From NCBI RefSeq assembly GCF_009917485.1, contig NZ_QZDT01000029.1, positions 1 to 54,886 of the forward strand: a stretch of 54,886 nucleotides of DNA, read 5' to 3'. Below the pieces are notes generated by a model. It was given only the letters and a program-made list of their open reading frames with translations. It ran no database searches and was not told the origin of the DNA. The DNA comes from Parablautia muri. Lineage in GTDB: Bacteria; Bacillota; Clostridia; Lachnospirales; Lachnospiraceae. A program made the position numbers and the translations under genes. Every line of letters begins with the position of its first letter. The stretch's first letter is position 1. Positions 7,718-15,708 of the stretch are shown here, in pieces.

Positions 7718-8440
7718 ATGCTTTATATTTTTGTGTGCGAAGATAACGCCGTGCAGCGGAAGGCTGTTGTGCAGACCATTCATAATACAGTGCTGATGGA
7801 AGAAATGGATATGCGGCTTGTTTTGGATACCGCCAATCCCTATGAGCTGTTAGAGGCGGTCAAGACCAGCCAAAATACGGGAATTTATTTTCTCGACATT
7901 GATTTAAAATGCGATATGAACGGTATGAAACTGGCCCAACAAATCAGAAAATATGATCCCCGCTGCTTCATCATATTTATAACCGCGCATTCGGAACTGA
8001 GCTATATGACGTTCCAGTACCGTGTGGAGGCTATGGATTTCGTATTGAAGGACAATCCTGCCGAGGCAAAGGTTAAAATCAGAGAGTGCCTGCTGCACGC
8101 ATGGGAACGCCATACCTTACAGACCAATAAGGTACATAAAACCTATACGATAGAGATCGGAGAGCGAAAGATCAGCGTTGATTATCAGGATATTCTGTTT
8201 TTTGAAACCTCCAGTAATATTCACAAGGTAGTTTTACACGCCAAAGACCGCCAGATAGAATTTTACGGAACCATGAAAGACTTAGAGCATACGTTAGATG
8301 ACAGATGCTTCGTGCGCTGCCATCGTTCTTTTCTTGCCAACAGGAATAATATCAAAGAGGTGGATACAAAGGAACGGGTTATCTATTTTGTCAATGGGGA
8401 GACCTGCCTTATGTCCACCCGTATGATGAAGGGAATCTGA
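7718..8440 (+). CDS. LytTR-family response regulator (AgrA-like)
   Basis: A 240-residue regulator with an N-terminal receiver domain: acidic pair Glu8/Asp9, phospho-acceptor Asp60 in YFLDIDL, and Lys111 in FVLKDNP. A LytTR DNA-binding domain follows (about residues 140-237; ISVDYQDILFFET and HRSFLANRNNI are typical). The start has GGGAGG upstream. It forms a two-component system with the kinase just before it. The C-terminus (MSTRMMKGI) ends slightly early compared with AgrA relatives, but the domain looks complete. A terminator hairpin follows 40 bases later. Confidence 0.88.
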   Translation: MLYIFVCEDNAVQRKAVVQTIHNTVLMEEMDMRLVLDTANPYELLEAVKTSQNTGIYFLDIDLKCDMNGMKLAQQIRKYDPRCFIIFITAHSELSYMTFQYRVEAMDFVLKDNPAEAKVKIRECLLHAWERHTLQTNKVHKTYTIEIGERKISVDYQDILFFETSSNIHKVVLHAKDRQIEFYGTMKDLEHTLDDRCFVRCHRSFLANRNNIKEVDTKERVIYFVNGETCLMSTRMMKGI

Positions 8441-8481
8441 TTGTGGGAAAAAGTAGTTAAATAGGATTCTTATGAACAAGA

Positions 8482-8510
8482 GGATGTCCCGCGAAGCGTG
8501 GCATCCTTTT
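8482..8510 (+). terminator. Rho-independent terminator after the two-component genes
   Basis: GGATG...CATCC encloses an inner CC-CGC/GCG-GG stem with a GAA loop and is followed by TTTT at 8507-8510. Confidence 0.6.
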
Positions 8511-8597
8511 GCAATAGAGTCGCGAGGGTTCACAAGAAACAGAAAGTGAAGTCAGTGTAAGCGGAAGATATCGAAGCTTGGCGAGATGTAGTTTCAT

Positions 8598-8864
8598 ATG
8601 CAAGCCGATAACAAGGTGGTGAAGGAAGATGGTACAATTGAAAGCAAGGGGAATGGGCATAAGCTGACTGTTCTGTATGATGAGGATACCCTATTTTATG
8701 TAAGGACAATTTTGGGTGATGGCAGCAGCTACGAAGACGCCGATGGGGCTGCTGGAGATATGACGGAAGACATGCGGGTGGAGATTACAGGACGCTATGA
8801 GGGTAAAAAATTCCGCGCAAAGCACAGAATATCAGGAAAAGCCATTGCTGTTTTACTATACTAA
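8598..8864 (+). CDS. Small hypothetical protein, possibly a C-terminal gene fragment
   Basis: An 88-residue reading frame that I do not recognise. It looks like a beta-rich module (GHKLTVLYDEDTLFYVRTIL, then MRVEITGRYEGKKFRAK). There is no signal peptide and no convincing ribosome binding site before ATG 8598, and an in-frame stop lies three codons upstream. This could be the end of a longer secreted or lipoprotein gene that lost its 5' part. A true short gene cannot be excluded. Confidence 0.4.
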   Translation: MQADNKVVKEDGTIESKGNGHKLTVLYDEDTLFYVRTILGDGSSYEDADGAAGDMTEDMRVEITGRYEGKKFRAKHRISGKAIAVLLY

Positions 8865-8931
8865 GGTTATGGAAGCGGATGGAATGATAGTAATGTTAAG
8901 TGTGGGCTTGACACAATAGGCCAATCATAAG

Positions 8932-8968
8932 ACAGGGCAAACCACTGAAATGCGGTGGTTTGCCCTGT
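8932..8968 (-). terminator. Terminator of the MFS gene
   Basis: ACAGGGCAAACCAC (8932-8945) and its exact complement (8955-8968) form a 14-bp stem with a nine-base loop, five bases past the MFS stop codon on the minus strand. Confidence 0.75.
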
Positions 8969-8973
8969 AATAC

Positions 8974-10170
8974 TTATTTTCCGACCGCACCTTTTGAAGT
9001 TGTTTTGGTAAGGGGCAGGAAAATTAAAAGCAAGATTGGAAAAAGAACGCCGGCCAATATACCATATTTTAAGTTATCGTCCAAAAGACCGGAAACAATG
9101 CCAACGGTGGTAGGTCCTAAAGAGCATCCAACATCGCCGCCTAAGGCAAGCAGCGCAAATAAAAGCGTGCCGCCGCCTTTTAATTTTGCCGCCGAAATGC
9201 TAAAAGTACCGGGCCAGAGGATTCCCACAGAAAGCCCGCAAAGGCCGCACCCAACAAGTCCAAGCACAGGGGAAGGGGACAGGGAAATCAAAAGATAGCT
9301 AAACAGACACAAAAGTCCGCTGAAATACATAAATTTGTGCAGGTCGATTTTTTCCCCATATTTACCGTATATGGCCCTTGAACTTCCCATCAGGACAGCA
9401 AAGAGCATGGGGCCTGCCAAATCGCCTACGGTTTTGCTCACATGCAGCCCTTTTTCCGCAAAAGTGGAGGCCCACTGGCTGACCGCCTGTTCACAGGCTC
9501 CCGCACAAATCATTAGGATAAGCAGAATCCAGAACAGCTTATTCAGTACAAGCTCTTTCACGGTCATTCCCTTTTCGCCCTCGGCAAGCAGGGTCGCAAT
9601 GGGAACTTTGGCAAACAAAAGAATATTAAATATGGGAACAATGGCCCAAAGTCCGGCTAATATTTTCCAGCTTTGAATGCCGATGAAGGTAAAAAATAAG
9701 GTGGAAAGAAGGACTACGCCCACATGCCCCCAGCAATAGAAAGAGTGGAGAAGACTCATGGCAGTCTCTTTATTGTCGGTAGGACATGCCTCCACAATAG
9801 GGCTGATCAACACTTCAATTAAGCCGCCGCCGATTGCATAAATCACCACAGATGCCATCAGTCCCATAAAAGGGGAGGGCATCAGCTCCGGTAAGAAGGT
9901 CAGGCCAATCAAGCCGGCTGCCGCAGTGATATGGGCAATCAAAATAGAAGCCCGGTAGCCTATTTTGTCAATAAAGGCGGGGGAGATTAAGTCAATGAAT
10001 AGCTGCAATCCAAAATTAAAAGTCACAAGAAACGTGATCCTGGACAGGGGTATCCCATAGGACGACTGAAAAGTGAGAAAAAGCAGGGGAACAAAGTTGT
10101 TGATGATCGCCTGCACAATATATCCTATAAAGCAGGAATAAATGGTGTGTTTGTAGGTAAAGCCTTTCAT
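8974..10170 (-). CDS. Major facilitator superfamily transporter
   Basis: A 398-residue protein with about 12 hydrophobic segments in two halves joined by a charged loop (AEGEKGMTVKEL). It matches the MFS pattern of single-polypeptide symporters or exporters. The start at MKGFTYKHT (10170) has GGAGG somewhat far upstream (13 bases); an in-frame extension to 10275 is charged, unlike a transporter N-terminus, and is unlikely. The substrate cannot be told; the fold resembles sugar/metabolite MFS proteins of Clostridia. It is monocistronic, with its own terminator. Confidence 0.78.
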   Translation of the reverse strand: MKGFTYKHTIYSCFIGYIVQAIINNFVPLLFLTFQSSYGIPLSRITFLVTFNFGLQLFIDLISPAFIDKIGYRASILIAHITAAAGLIGLTFLPELMPSPFMGLMASVVIYAIGGGLIEVLISPIVEACPTDNKETAMSLLHSFYCWGHVGVVLLSTLFFTFIGIQSWKILAGLWAIVPIFNILLFAKVPIATLLAEGEKGMTVKELVLNKLFWILLILMICAGACEQAVSQWASTFAEKGLHVSKTVGDLAGPMLFAVLMGSSRAIYGKYGEKIDLHKFMYFSGLLCLFSYLLISLSPSPVLGLVGCGLCGLSVGILWPGTFSISAAKLKGGGTLLFALLALGGDVGCSLGPTTVGIVSGLLDDNLKYGILAGVLFPILLLIFLPLTKTTSKGAVGK

Positions 10171-10683
10171 TTGTAATAGGAATCCTCCATTCTTGTCATA
10201 TCGGTCTGTTATGCCGGCCCTTTGCAACATCCGGCCTTCGCCCAAAGCGCTACGTCCCTTTGCAGCAAGGTGCAAAGCACTTGGGAGAACTGCTGGTCAC
10301 TTTTCCCATTATAATAAAAATGTATCTTTTTTTCAAAGGTTAAATATATAATCTGATAAAAGAACGTAACAGTTCGTTACGATTTACGGCCTGGGAGCCG
10401 CTCATGGTAACATTCGGGGCGATATTCCAAGTTTCGCTTCGCAAAAATCGCCCCTCACACCTGAATCATGTTCTCACGCAGTGCGCAGTAAATGCGCATT
10501 CCTGACCCGTGAAAAGTAACAACAGTTCAGACTTTTGCTTTGCTGTTGCCAAAGAACTATCGGTACAAACTGATTTTTCTAACTAAATTTTCAAAAAGAG
10601 GACTATCTTTTTTCTGTCCGGCTTCGTTATATATAATGAAAGGGTTGTTAACTATAAAGCCGGGGAAAGGAGGGAGGAAGAAT
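10171..10683. other. Intergenic region between MFS gene and sigma factor
   Basis: A 513-base stretch without a gene. It holds the 5' region of the minus-strand MFS gene, the first MITE copy (10376-10520) with its 8-bp duplications, and the leader of the sigma-factor gene ending in AAAGGAGGGAGG. No clear promoter could be picked for either gene. Confidence 0.6.
10376..10520 (+). mobile_element. 145-bp MITE, copy 1, with 8-bp target duplication
   Basis: A non-coding element bounded by GTTAC and GTAAC. It is flanked on both sides by AACAGTTC (10368-10375 and 10521-10528), a perfect 8-bp direct repeat. It differs from the copy at 25596-25740 at about 7 of 145 positions. Inside, GGGGCGAT/ATCGCCCC (10416-10423/10447-10454) and a GCGC...GCGC stem before the right end can fold into hairpins. 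It encodes no transposase, so it would need to be moved by one encoded elsewhere. Confidence 0.85.
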
Positions 10684-11193
10684 ATGGACGGGGATTTTTG
10701 GCTGATACAAAAAATGCGCATGGGCGATGATCAGGCAGTTGAAAGCTTTGTGCGGAAGTATTATCCACAGATACTGAAGTATTGCAGACGGCATATGGAT
10801 GATGATGGCTATGCGGAGGATATGGCTCAGGAAACATTCGTTCGGTTTTTCCAAACTCTGAAGCAATACCGGCATTACGGAAAGGCGGTGAATTATCTGT
10901 ATGTGATTGCCGCCAATCTGTGCCGGGATTATTACAGGAAAATGAAGGAAATTCCGGTAAAGGAACTGCCCGATAAAGCCGATTTGTACAAGCCGGATAT
11001 GGACCAGCAGATAGGCGTAAGGCTTGCGCTTGAAAGGCTGCCAGAGGAAATGAAGGAAGTGGCGGTTTTATATTTTTTGCAGGAGAGAAAGCAAAAAGAC
11101 ATTGCCCGGATTCTGGGAATCGGCGTTCCGCTTGTAAAGTACAGGGTAAGGAAAGCAAGAGAGATGCTTTCCGCTTACCTTGGAAAAGAGTAG
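10684..11193 (+). CDS. ECF-type RNA polymerase sigma factor
   Basis: A 169-residue sigma-70 group 4 protein starting at ATG 10684 behind AAAGGAGGGAGG. Region 2 is visible (ESFVRKYYPQILKYCR, then EDMAQETFVRFFQTL), followed by region 4 (LPEEMKEVAVLYFLQ, then KDIARILGIGVPLVKYRVRKAREML) with a helix-turn-helix. It heads a tight four-gene operon with a membrane protein and an ABC exporter. No classical anti-sigma factor with a zinc-binding domain is seen; the following membrane protein may take that place. Autoregulation is likely for the family but no promoter was identified. Confidence 0.88.
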   Translation: MDGDFWLIQKMRMGDDQAVESFVRKYYPQILKYCRRHMDDDGYAEDMAQETFVRFFQTLKQYRHYGKAVNYLYVIAANLCRDYYRKMKEIPVKELPDKADLYKPDMDQQIGVRLALERLPEEMKEVAVLYFLQERKQKDIARILGIGVPLVKYRVRKAREMLSAYLGKE

Positions 11194-11241
11194 GGAAGGT
11201 TTTGTAATTGCTGCCGGTTAAGAGAAGGGAAAGGAGAATGT

Positions 11242-12003
11242 ATGAGGTTATCCAATGGTCAAATCAGAAAATACTTAAGCCCGGATAGAGATGGGGGCGG
11301 GGAAGGTGGCGGGATTGCGCCAGTGGAGCTGATTCAAAAATCAAAAGCGGCGTTTTATGAAAACCAGGCCCGGGAAATGCTTACACCGGCGGAATTTTTG
11401 TATCAGCAGGGCAGATATATCCGCAAATATTGGTGGATTTTGCAGGCGGGAGTGCTGCTGATGCTGTGGGTTTTACTGGATGCCACAGGCAGCAGCGCTT
11501 ACACGCAAAGATGTATGGGGGTTGCGGCTCCGCTGTTTGCTGTATTTTTACTGCCGGAGCTGTGGAAAGACAAAAGCGGTGGGGCGGAAATAGAATGTAT
11601 TGCTTACTACTCTTTAAGGCAAATTTATGCGGCAAGGATGTTTCTTTTTGCCCTGGTGGATTTTCTTTTGCTGTGCTGTTTTTCACTGGCAATGGTTCTG
11701 CCAGGGAAGATACTTGCAGCAGAGCTGGCGGTTCATTTTTTCCTTCCTTATGTTGTGACCTGCTGCATTTGTTTCCGCACTTTGTATAGCCGGATGGTTT
11801 CTGAGAGTCTTGCACTGGTTTTATGTTTGGTCTGGTGTCTTATCTGGAACCGGCTTGTGCTGGATGAAAGGGTGTATGCAGTGATTTCGCCGCCTATCTG
11901 GTTTATGATGCTCACTATGGCTTTGGTGTATTTGGGATATTGTATTTATAAGGGACAGAAGAATCTGAAAGAAATATGGGAGGTGTGGCCCTCATGGAAT
12001 TAA
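11242..12003 (+). CDS. Membrane protein of the sigma/ABC operon
   Basis: A 253-residue protein I do not recognise by family. Residues 1-60 are hydrophilic (DGGGEGGGIAPVEL, then LTPAEFLYQQGRYI). About six hydrophobic segments follow (residues 64-240). The soluble head followed by membrane segments, directly after an ECF sigma gene, fits a sigma-regulating membrane protein or an accessory permease subunit of the ABC exporter. The start follows AAGGAG. Its end overlaps the ABC gene by 10 bases, so translation is coupled. Confidence 0.65.
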   Translation: MRLSNGQIRKYLSPDRDGGGEGGGIAPVELIQKSKAAFYENQAREMLTPAEFLYQQGRYIRKYWWILQAGVLLMLWVLLDATGSSAYTQRCMGVAAPLFAVFLLPELWKDKSGGAEIECIAYYSLRQIYAARMFLFALVDFLLLCCFSLAMVLPGKILAAELAVHFFLPYVVTCCICFRTLYSRMVSESLALVLCLVWCLIWNRLVLDERVYAVISPPIWFMMLTMALVYLGYCIYKGQKNLKEIWEVWPSWN

Positions 12004-12881
12004 AACTATCAAATCTCACAAAAGAATTTAAGGATGTAGCTGCGGTTGACCATATATCGTACACGATGACCACAGGGGTTTATGGGCTTTTAGGTGTAAA
12101 CGGCGCCGGGAAGACAACGCTTATGCGTATGCTGTGCACTTTGATAAAGCCAAGCAGCGGGTGTATTACATGGAACGGGAAGGATATTTTTGAGCTGGAC
12201 GGGGAATACAGAAGGCTGCTGGGCTACCTTCCACAGGACTTTGGGTACTATCCTGATTTTACGGTATATGATTATCTTATGTATGTGGCGTCCATCAAGG
12301 GACTGCGGCCTGCCACCGCGAAGCAGCGAACCGCCCGGCTGTTAAAGCAGGTGGGGATGGACAAGGAAAAAAAGAAAAAAATGAAAAAGCTTTCAGGCGG
12401 AATGAAACGGCGGGTGGGGATTGCCCAGGCCATGTTAAACAACCCCTCTATCCTTATTTTGGATGAACCCACCGCAGGGTTAGACCCCAATGAGCGAATC
12501 CGATTCAGAAATCTGATTGGAGAACTGGCCCAGGAAAGGCTAGTGCTCCTTTCCACCCATATTGTGTCGGATGTTGCATATATTGCAAAGGAAATTCTGC
12601 TTATGAAAGAAGGAAAAATCTGTGTGGCCGGCAGCCTCAAGGAACTGCTTGCGCCTATGCAGGGGCAGGTGTGGAGTCTGGATGTTTCAAAGGAAGATGC
12701 AGAAACTTACAGAAAAAATTATAAGGTGGCAAATGTGAGGATCATCCCTAAAGGGGTGAATCTGAGAATTCTGTCCGGGCAAAGACCTTCTGAAAATGCC
12801 CGGCCTGAAAGTGTTTTATTAGAAGATGTATTTTTGCACTATTTAGGAGAAGGGATGGTGGAAGAAGATGTGTCGATATGA
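11994..12881 (+). CDS. ABC transporter ATP-binding protein
   Basis: A 295-residue ATPase starting at ATG 11994 behind GGGAGGTG. Walker A GVNGAGKTT (34-42), Q-loop Gln81, signature LSGGM (133-137), Walker B LILDEP (154-159) and H-loop His189 are all present. It is of the exporter type that partners with an ABC-2-like permease, often for antibiotics, peptides or lipids. The C-terminal 90 residues (from about 210) are the usual variable extension. It overlaps the upstream membrane protein by 10 bases and the downstream permease by 14 bases. Confidence 0.9.
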   Translation: MELKLSNLTKEFKDVAAVDHISYTMTTGVYGLLGVNGAGKTTLMRMLCTLIKPSSGCITWNGKDIFELDGEYRRLLGYLPQDFGYYPDFTVYDYLMYVASIKGLRPATAKQRTARLLKQVGMDKEKKKKMKKLSGGMKRRVGIAQAMLNNPSILILDEPTAGLDPNERIRFRNLIGELAQERLVLLSTHIVSDVAYIAKEILLMKEGKICVAGSLKELLAPMQGQVWSLDVSKEDAETYRKNYKVANVRIIPKGVNLRILSGQRPSENARPESVLLEDVFLHYLGEGMVEEDVSI

Positions 12882-14094
12882 GCTGAAGAAGGTATTTTTG
12901 AAAACAGGGGGTAAGATAGCCCTTCTCCTGCTGCTTTTTTTGGTAGGTGTAACTTGTTATTTTGCCACAAATATTTTTTATGTGGATGGAAAGGGCGATA
13001 AAAAGTATGGACCGGTAGCAGTCAGGGAACTGCGGGCCATGCAGAAGGAGTGGGCAGGTTTCTTGGAGGAAGAAAAAATCCGGCAGGTCATTACGGAAAA
13101 CAGACGTATCCGTCACTCAAAGGAGGCGTTGTCGGATGAAACCAGGGAGAATGAGATTGCTTACAGCTGGGGGCAGGGCATTAGTGAAATCAGGAATCTT
13201 TTGAATTATTCCTATGCAAGCCACTTTAGGGAATACGATTATTACCGGGCGGATTCCCTTTCGGAAACAGACGCCGGGGATTTTTATGCAAACCGGGTAT
13301 CTTTGCTTAAAGCATGGCTGGATGAAGAAGCCAAAGATACCTTCTCGGACAAGGAAAAGGCATATTTGATGGATCAGTATCACAGGATACAAACGCCTTT
13401 TTACTATAATTATATGAAAGGATGGACTCAGCTCTTTGCGTTTTCCCCCACTATTATTATGATTTCCATGTTGATTTTAGGCTACCTTGTGGCAGGGATT
13501 TTTTCAAACGAGTTTGTATGGAAGTCTGATTCTGTCTTTTTTTCATCTGTGTACGGGAGAAATAAGGCGGTAACTTCAAAAATCAAAGCAGGATTTTGCA
13601 TTACAACCATGGTTTATTGGGGGAGTGTTATCTTGTACTCGGGATTTATACTTCTTTATCTGGGAGCGGATGGAATGAACTGTCCGGTTCAGGCGGATAT
13701 AAGCGGGTGGAAGTGTTTTTACAACATAACCATATGGCAAAAATACCTTTTGGTCATAGCAGGCGGCTATATGGGGTGTCTGTTTATTTCTTTTTTGAGT
13801 ATGCTAGTGTCGGCGAAAACAAAGTCAACGGTTTTAGCGGTTATGGTGCCCTTTGTGCTGATTTTTATTCCTTCTTTTCTTGCCAACATGAACAGTGTTT
13901 TCGTAAATAAAATTCTCTCTCTGTTGCCGGATCAACTGCTGCAGATGGAGGCTGCGCTAAACTACTTTAGTTTATTTACAATAGCGGGAAGGGTGATAGG
14001 AGCCGTGCCGATTTTGCTGGTGGTTTATGCAGCGCTGACGGTGGCAATAGGGCCGGTCATATATTGGGGATACAGTCGTAAGCAGATCAGCTGA
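12868..14094 (+). CDS. ABC-2-type permease
   Basis: A 408-residue membrane protein. It has one N-terminal membrane segment (residues 15-37), a large extracytoplasmic loop of roughly 150 charged residues, then about five more segments (from residue 190 to the C-terminus). This matches ABC-2 permeases of the bacitracin/lantibiotic-export or lipid-export kind. It starts inside the ATPase gene (14-base overlap) with GGTGGAAGAAG upstream. It ends the sigma-factor operon, and no terminator with a T-tract was found after it. Confidence 0.8.
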   Translation: MCRYELKKVFLKTGGKIALLLLLFLVGVTCYFATNIFYVDGKGDKKYGPVAVRELRAMQKEWAGFLEEEKIRQVITENRRIRHSKEALSDETRENEIAYSWGQGISEIRNLLNYSYASHFREYDYYRADSLSETDAGDFYANRVSLLKAWLDEEAKDTFSDKEKAYLMDQYHRIQTPFYYNYMKGWTQLFAFSPTIIMISMLILGYLVAGIFSNEFVWKSDSVFFSSVYGRNKAVTSKIKAGFCITTMVYWGSVILYSGFILLYLGADGMNCPVQADISGWKCFYNITIWQKYLLVIAGGYMGCLFISFLSMLVSAKTKSTVLAVMVPFVLIFIPSFLANMNSVFVNKILSLLPDQLLQMEAALNYFSLFTIAGRVIGAVPILLVVYAALTVAIGPVIYWGYSRKQIS

Positions 14095-14217
14095 GGCATT
14101 CGCTTTTGTTAGGGTTGCTTTATCATGCAAAGGAGCGGCAGCGTTTTTAACTACCGCCCCTTGATTCCCACAGGCAGCGAGCCAGGCAGACAGGCTTGCA
14201 TGAACATTTGGCGGGGG

Positions 14218-14490
14218 TTAGTTTTTCCAGCGTTTCAGTGTCGGAAACCATTCAAGCATGGCTTTTCTTGCTTCTTCTTTGCTCATATCAGGGTGAGCCG
14301 CAGTCATATGGGGTACACATATTTCAATCATTTCTTCCATCGTACCGTTAAAAGTAAACTTACCGTTTTCAAAACAATAGTTACAATATTCCTGGTTTTT
14401 GCTGCCATCGGCATTTGTGCCATACAGTTCATCCGTATCTCCCATGGGCATACCACAACACTGACAAAATTTTTGATTCATTTCACTCAT
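14218..14490 (-). CDS. Small zinc-ribbon protein
   Basis: A 90-residue protein with FCQCCGMPM (Cys9, Cys11, Cys12) and EYCNYCFENG (Cys36, Cys39), the layout of the putative zinc-ribbon family PF12674, plus a helical C-terminal part ending WFPTLKRWKN. The start is at 14490, after AGGACGAGG; the longer frame to 14583 runs through the promoter. It follows the WYL regulator on the same strand, and both have the same TGTCAAGAT promoter-region motif. The role is unknown; regulator-plus-zinc-ribbon pairs are common in Clostridia. Confidence 0.72.
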   Translation of the reverse strand: MSEMNQKFCQCCGMPMGDTDELYGTNADGSKNQEYCNYCFENGKFTFNGTMEEMIEICVPHMTAAHPDMSKEEARKAMLEWFPTLKRWKN

Positions 14491-14559
14491 TTTCTTAACC
14501 TCGTCCTTTCTTATGTGCTTAAAGTTTATGTGTAGCTGTACTGTTACGCCATGGTCTTT

Positions 14560-14582
14560 AGTATAGCACGTATATCTTGACA
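14560..14582 (-). promoter_or_regulatory. Promoter with TGTCAAGAT motif before the zinc-ribbon gene
   Basis: Read on the minus strand: TGTCAAGAT (14574-14582), eight bases, then TATACT (14560-14565) as a -10 box. There is no good -35 box at the usual distance, and the motif lies over that spacer. It also forms a TGACA-N5-TGTCA dyad with the bases just upstream. The same arrangement precedes the WYL regulator gene. Confidence 0.5.
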
Positions 14583-14589
14583 CGTTTTG

Positions 14590-15486
14590 TCAGGGTTTAT
14601 TCTTTTTATAAATTTCTTGTGCCTGTTCGGCTAAAACACCTTTTAAATATTTTGGTTCAAGTATTTCAACTTGCGCTCCAAAGGAAAGCAGATAACCAAT
14701 AAGCCATGTATCAATGGGCATGGCAGTACAAACAAGTAAATCACCGTTTTTCTGATATTCGATTTCTGTTACGTCAAATTCATCATAGACACGATATGCA
14801 ATTTCTTTTGAAAACAAAAGAATGAGCCGGGGGAATGTCTGAGATAGATTATTTTCTGGTTCCGGGTATGGCTTTGGCACAAATGTATTTTCTAATAATT
14901 CCAATTTTAATATGCGATTTAATTTGAAAATGCGAAAATCCTGCCTTTTGGTGCAAAACGCTTTCAAATACCATTCTTTTGATTTATAAGATATTTTTAA
15001 TGGTTGAATGATTCGCTTACTTCTTTCACTGTTGGTGTTTTCATAAACGATCTCTATTTCTTTACACTGGGTTACCGCTGTTTTTAATTGTTCAAATTTT
15101 GTGTTATCATAAGCGTTTTTTCCCCAACAGGTAAAATCTACTTCAAGCCAATTTCTTGTATTTACATTGAAAAGCGCTGATAGCTTTGTCAGTATTTCTT
15201 TTCCGCCGGTATAGCCCGTGGCAAATATACTTTGTATTGCCATCAATACTTCCTGCTTTTCATTTTCGGATAAGATTGCTTTGTCTAAAACAAAATCCTG
15301 CAATAAGTATATACCGCCATTTCTTCCCGGTTCGGCATAAACTGGAATGCCTGCACTGCTTAAGGCCTCTACGTCACGGTAAATTGTTCTTGTGGAAACT
15401 TCAAATTCAGCTGCCAATTCAGGGGCCGTAGCGTGTTCCCGGTCCAAAAGATAATATAGAATTTTGAATAAACGACTATCTGACAT
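14590..15486 (-). CDS. WYL-domain transcriptional regulator (HTH_11 type)
   Basis: A 298-residue regulator starting at ATG 15486 behind GGGAGG. The N-terminal helix-turn-helix (residues 1-60: LFKILYYLLD, APELAAEFEVSTRTIYRDVE) is of the DeoR/HTH_11 kind. The WYL ligand-sensing region (about 140-230) includes EWYLKAFCTKRQDFRIFKLNRI-like sequence, and a WCX-like C-terminal part follows. Such regulators sense nucleic acid or small ligands and may activate or repress. The next gene downstream on the same strand is the zinc-ribbon protein, its likely target. Confidence 0.85.
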   Translation of the reverse strand: MSDSRLFKILYYLLDREHATAPELAAEFEVSTRTIYRDVEALSSAGIPVYAEPGRNGGIYLLQDFVLDKAILSENEKQEVLMAIQSIFATGYTGGKEILTKLSALFNVNTRNWLEVDFTCWGKNAYDNTKFEQLKTAVTQCKEIEIVYENTNSERSKRIIQPLKISYKSKEWYLKAFCTKRQDFRIFKLNRILKLELLENTFVPKPYPEPENNLSQTFPRLILLFSKEIAYRVYDEFDVTEIEYQKNGDLLVCTAMPIDTWLIGYLLSFGAQVEILEPKYLKGVLAEQAQEIYKKNKP

Positions 15487-15553
15487 TATCCCGCCTCCCA
15501 AAATACAAATAGTAACAGTGAAGCCTTGGGCTTCATGACTTAAACTATTACTA

Positions 15554-15576
15554 AGAATACCATAAAAATCTTGACA
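15554..15576 (-). promoter_or_regulatory. Promoter with TGTCAAGAT motif before the WYL regulator
   Basis: Read on the minus strand: TGTCAAGAT (15568-15576), eight bases, then TATTCT (15554-15559). Spacing is identical to the motif before the zinc-ribbon gene. This suggests that the regulator controls both its own gene and its neighbour. Confidence 0.5.
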
Positions 15577-15708
15577 TGGCTTGATAAGTTTCGATATTTC
15601 TTAAGGATTTTTACTTATGGCGGGGCAGGAATGCGCCGGGCCTTTGACACTGACCCTCGCGGCAGTCGCCAAATATCTATGAGATGCTTCGCATCTCTGT
15701 AAGCATGT

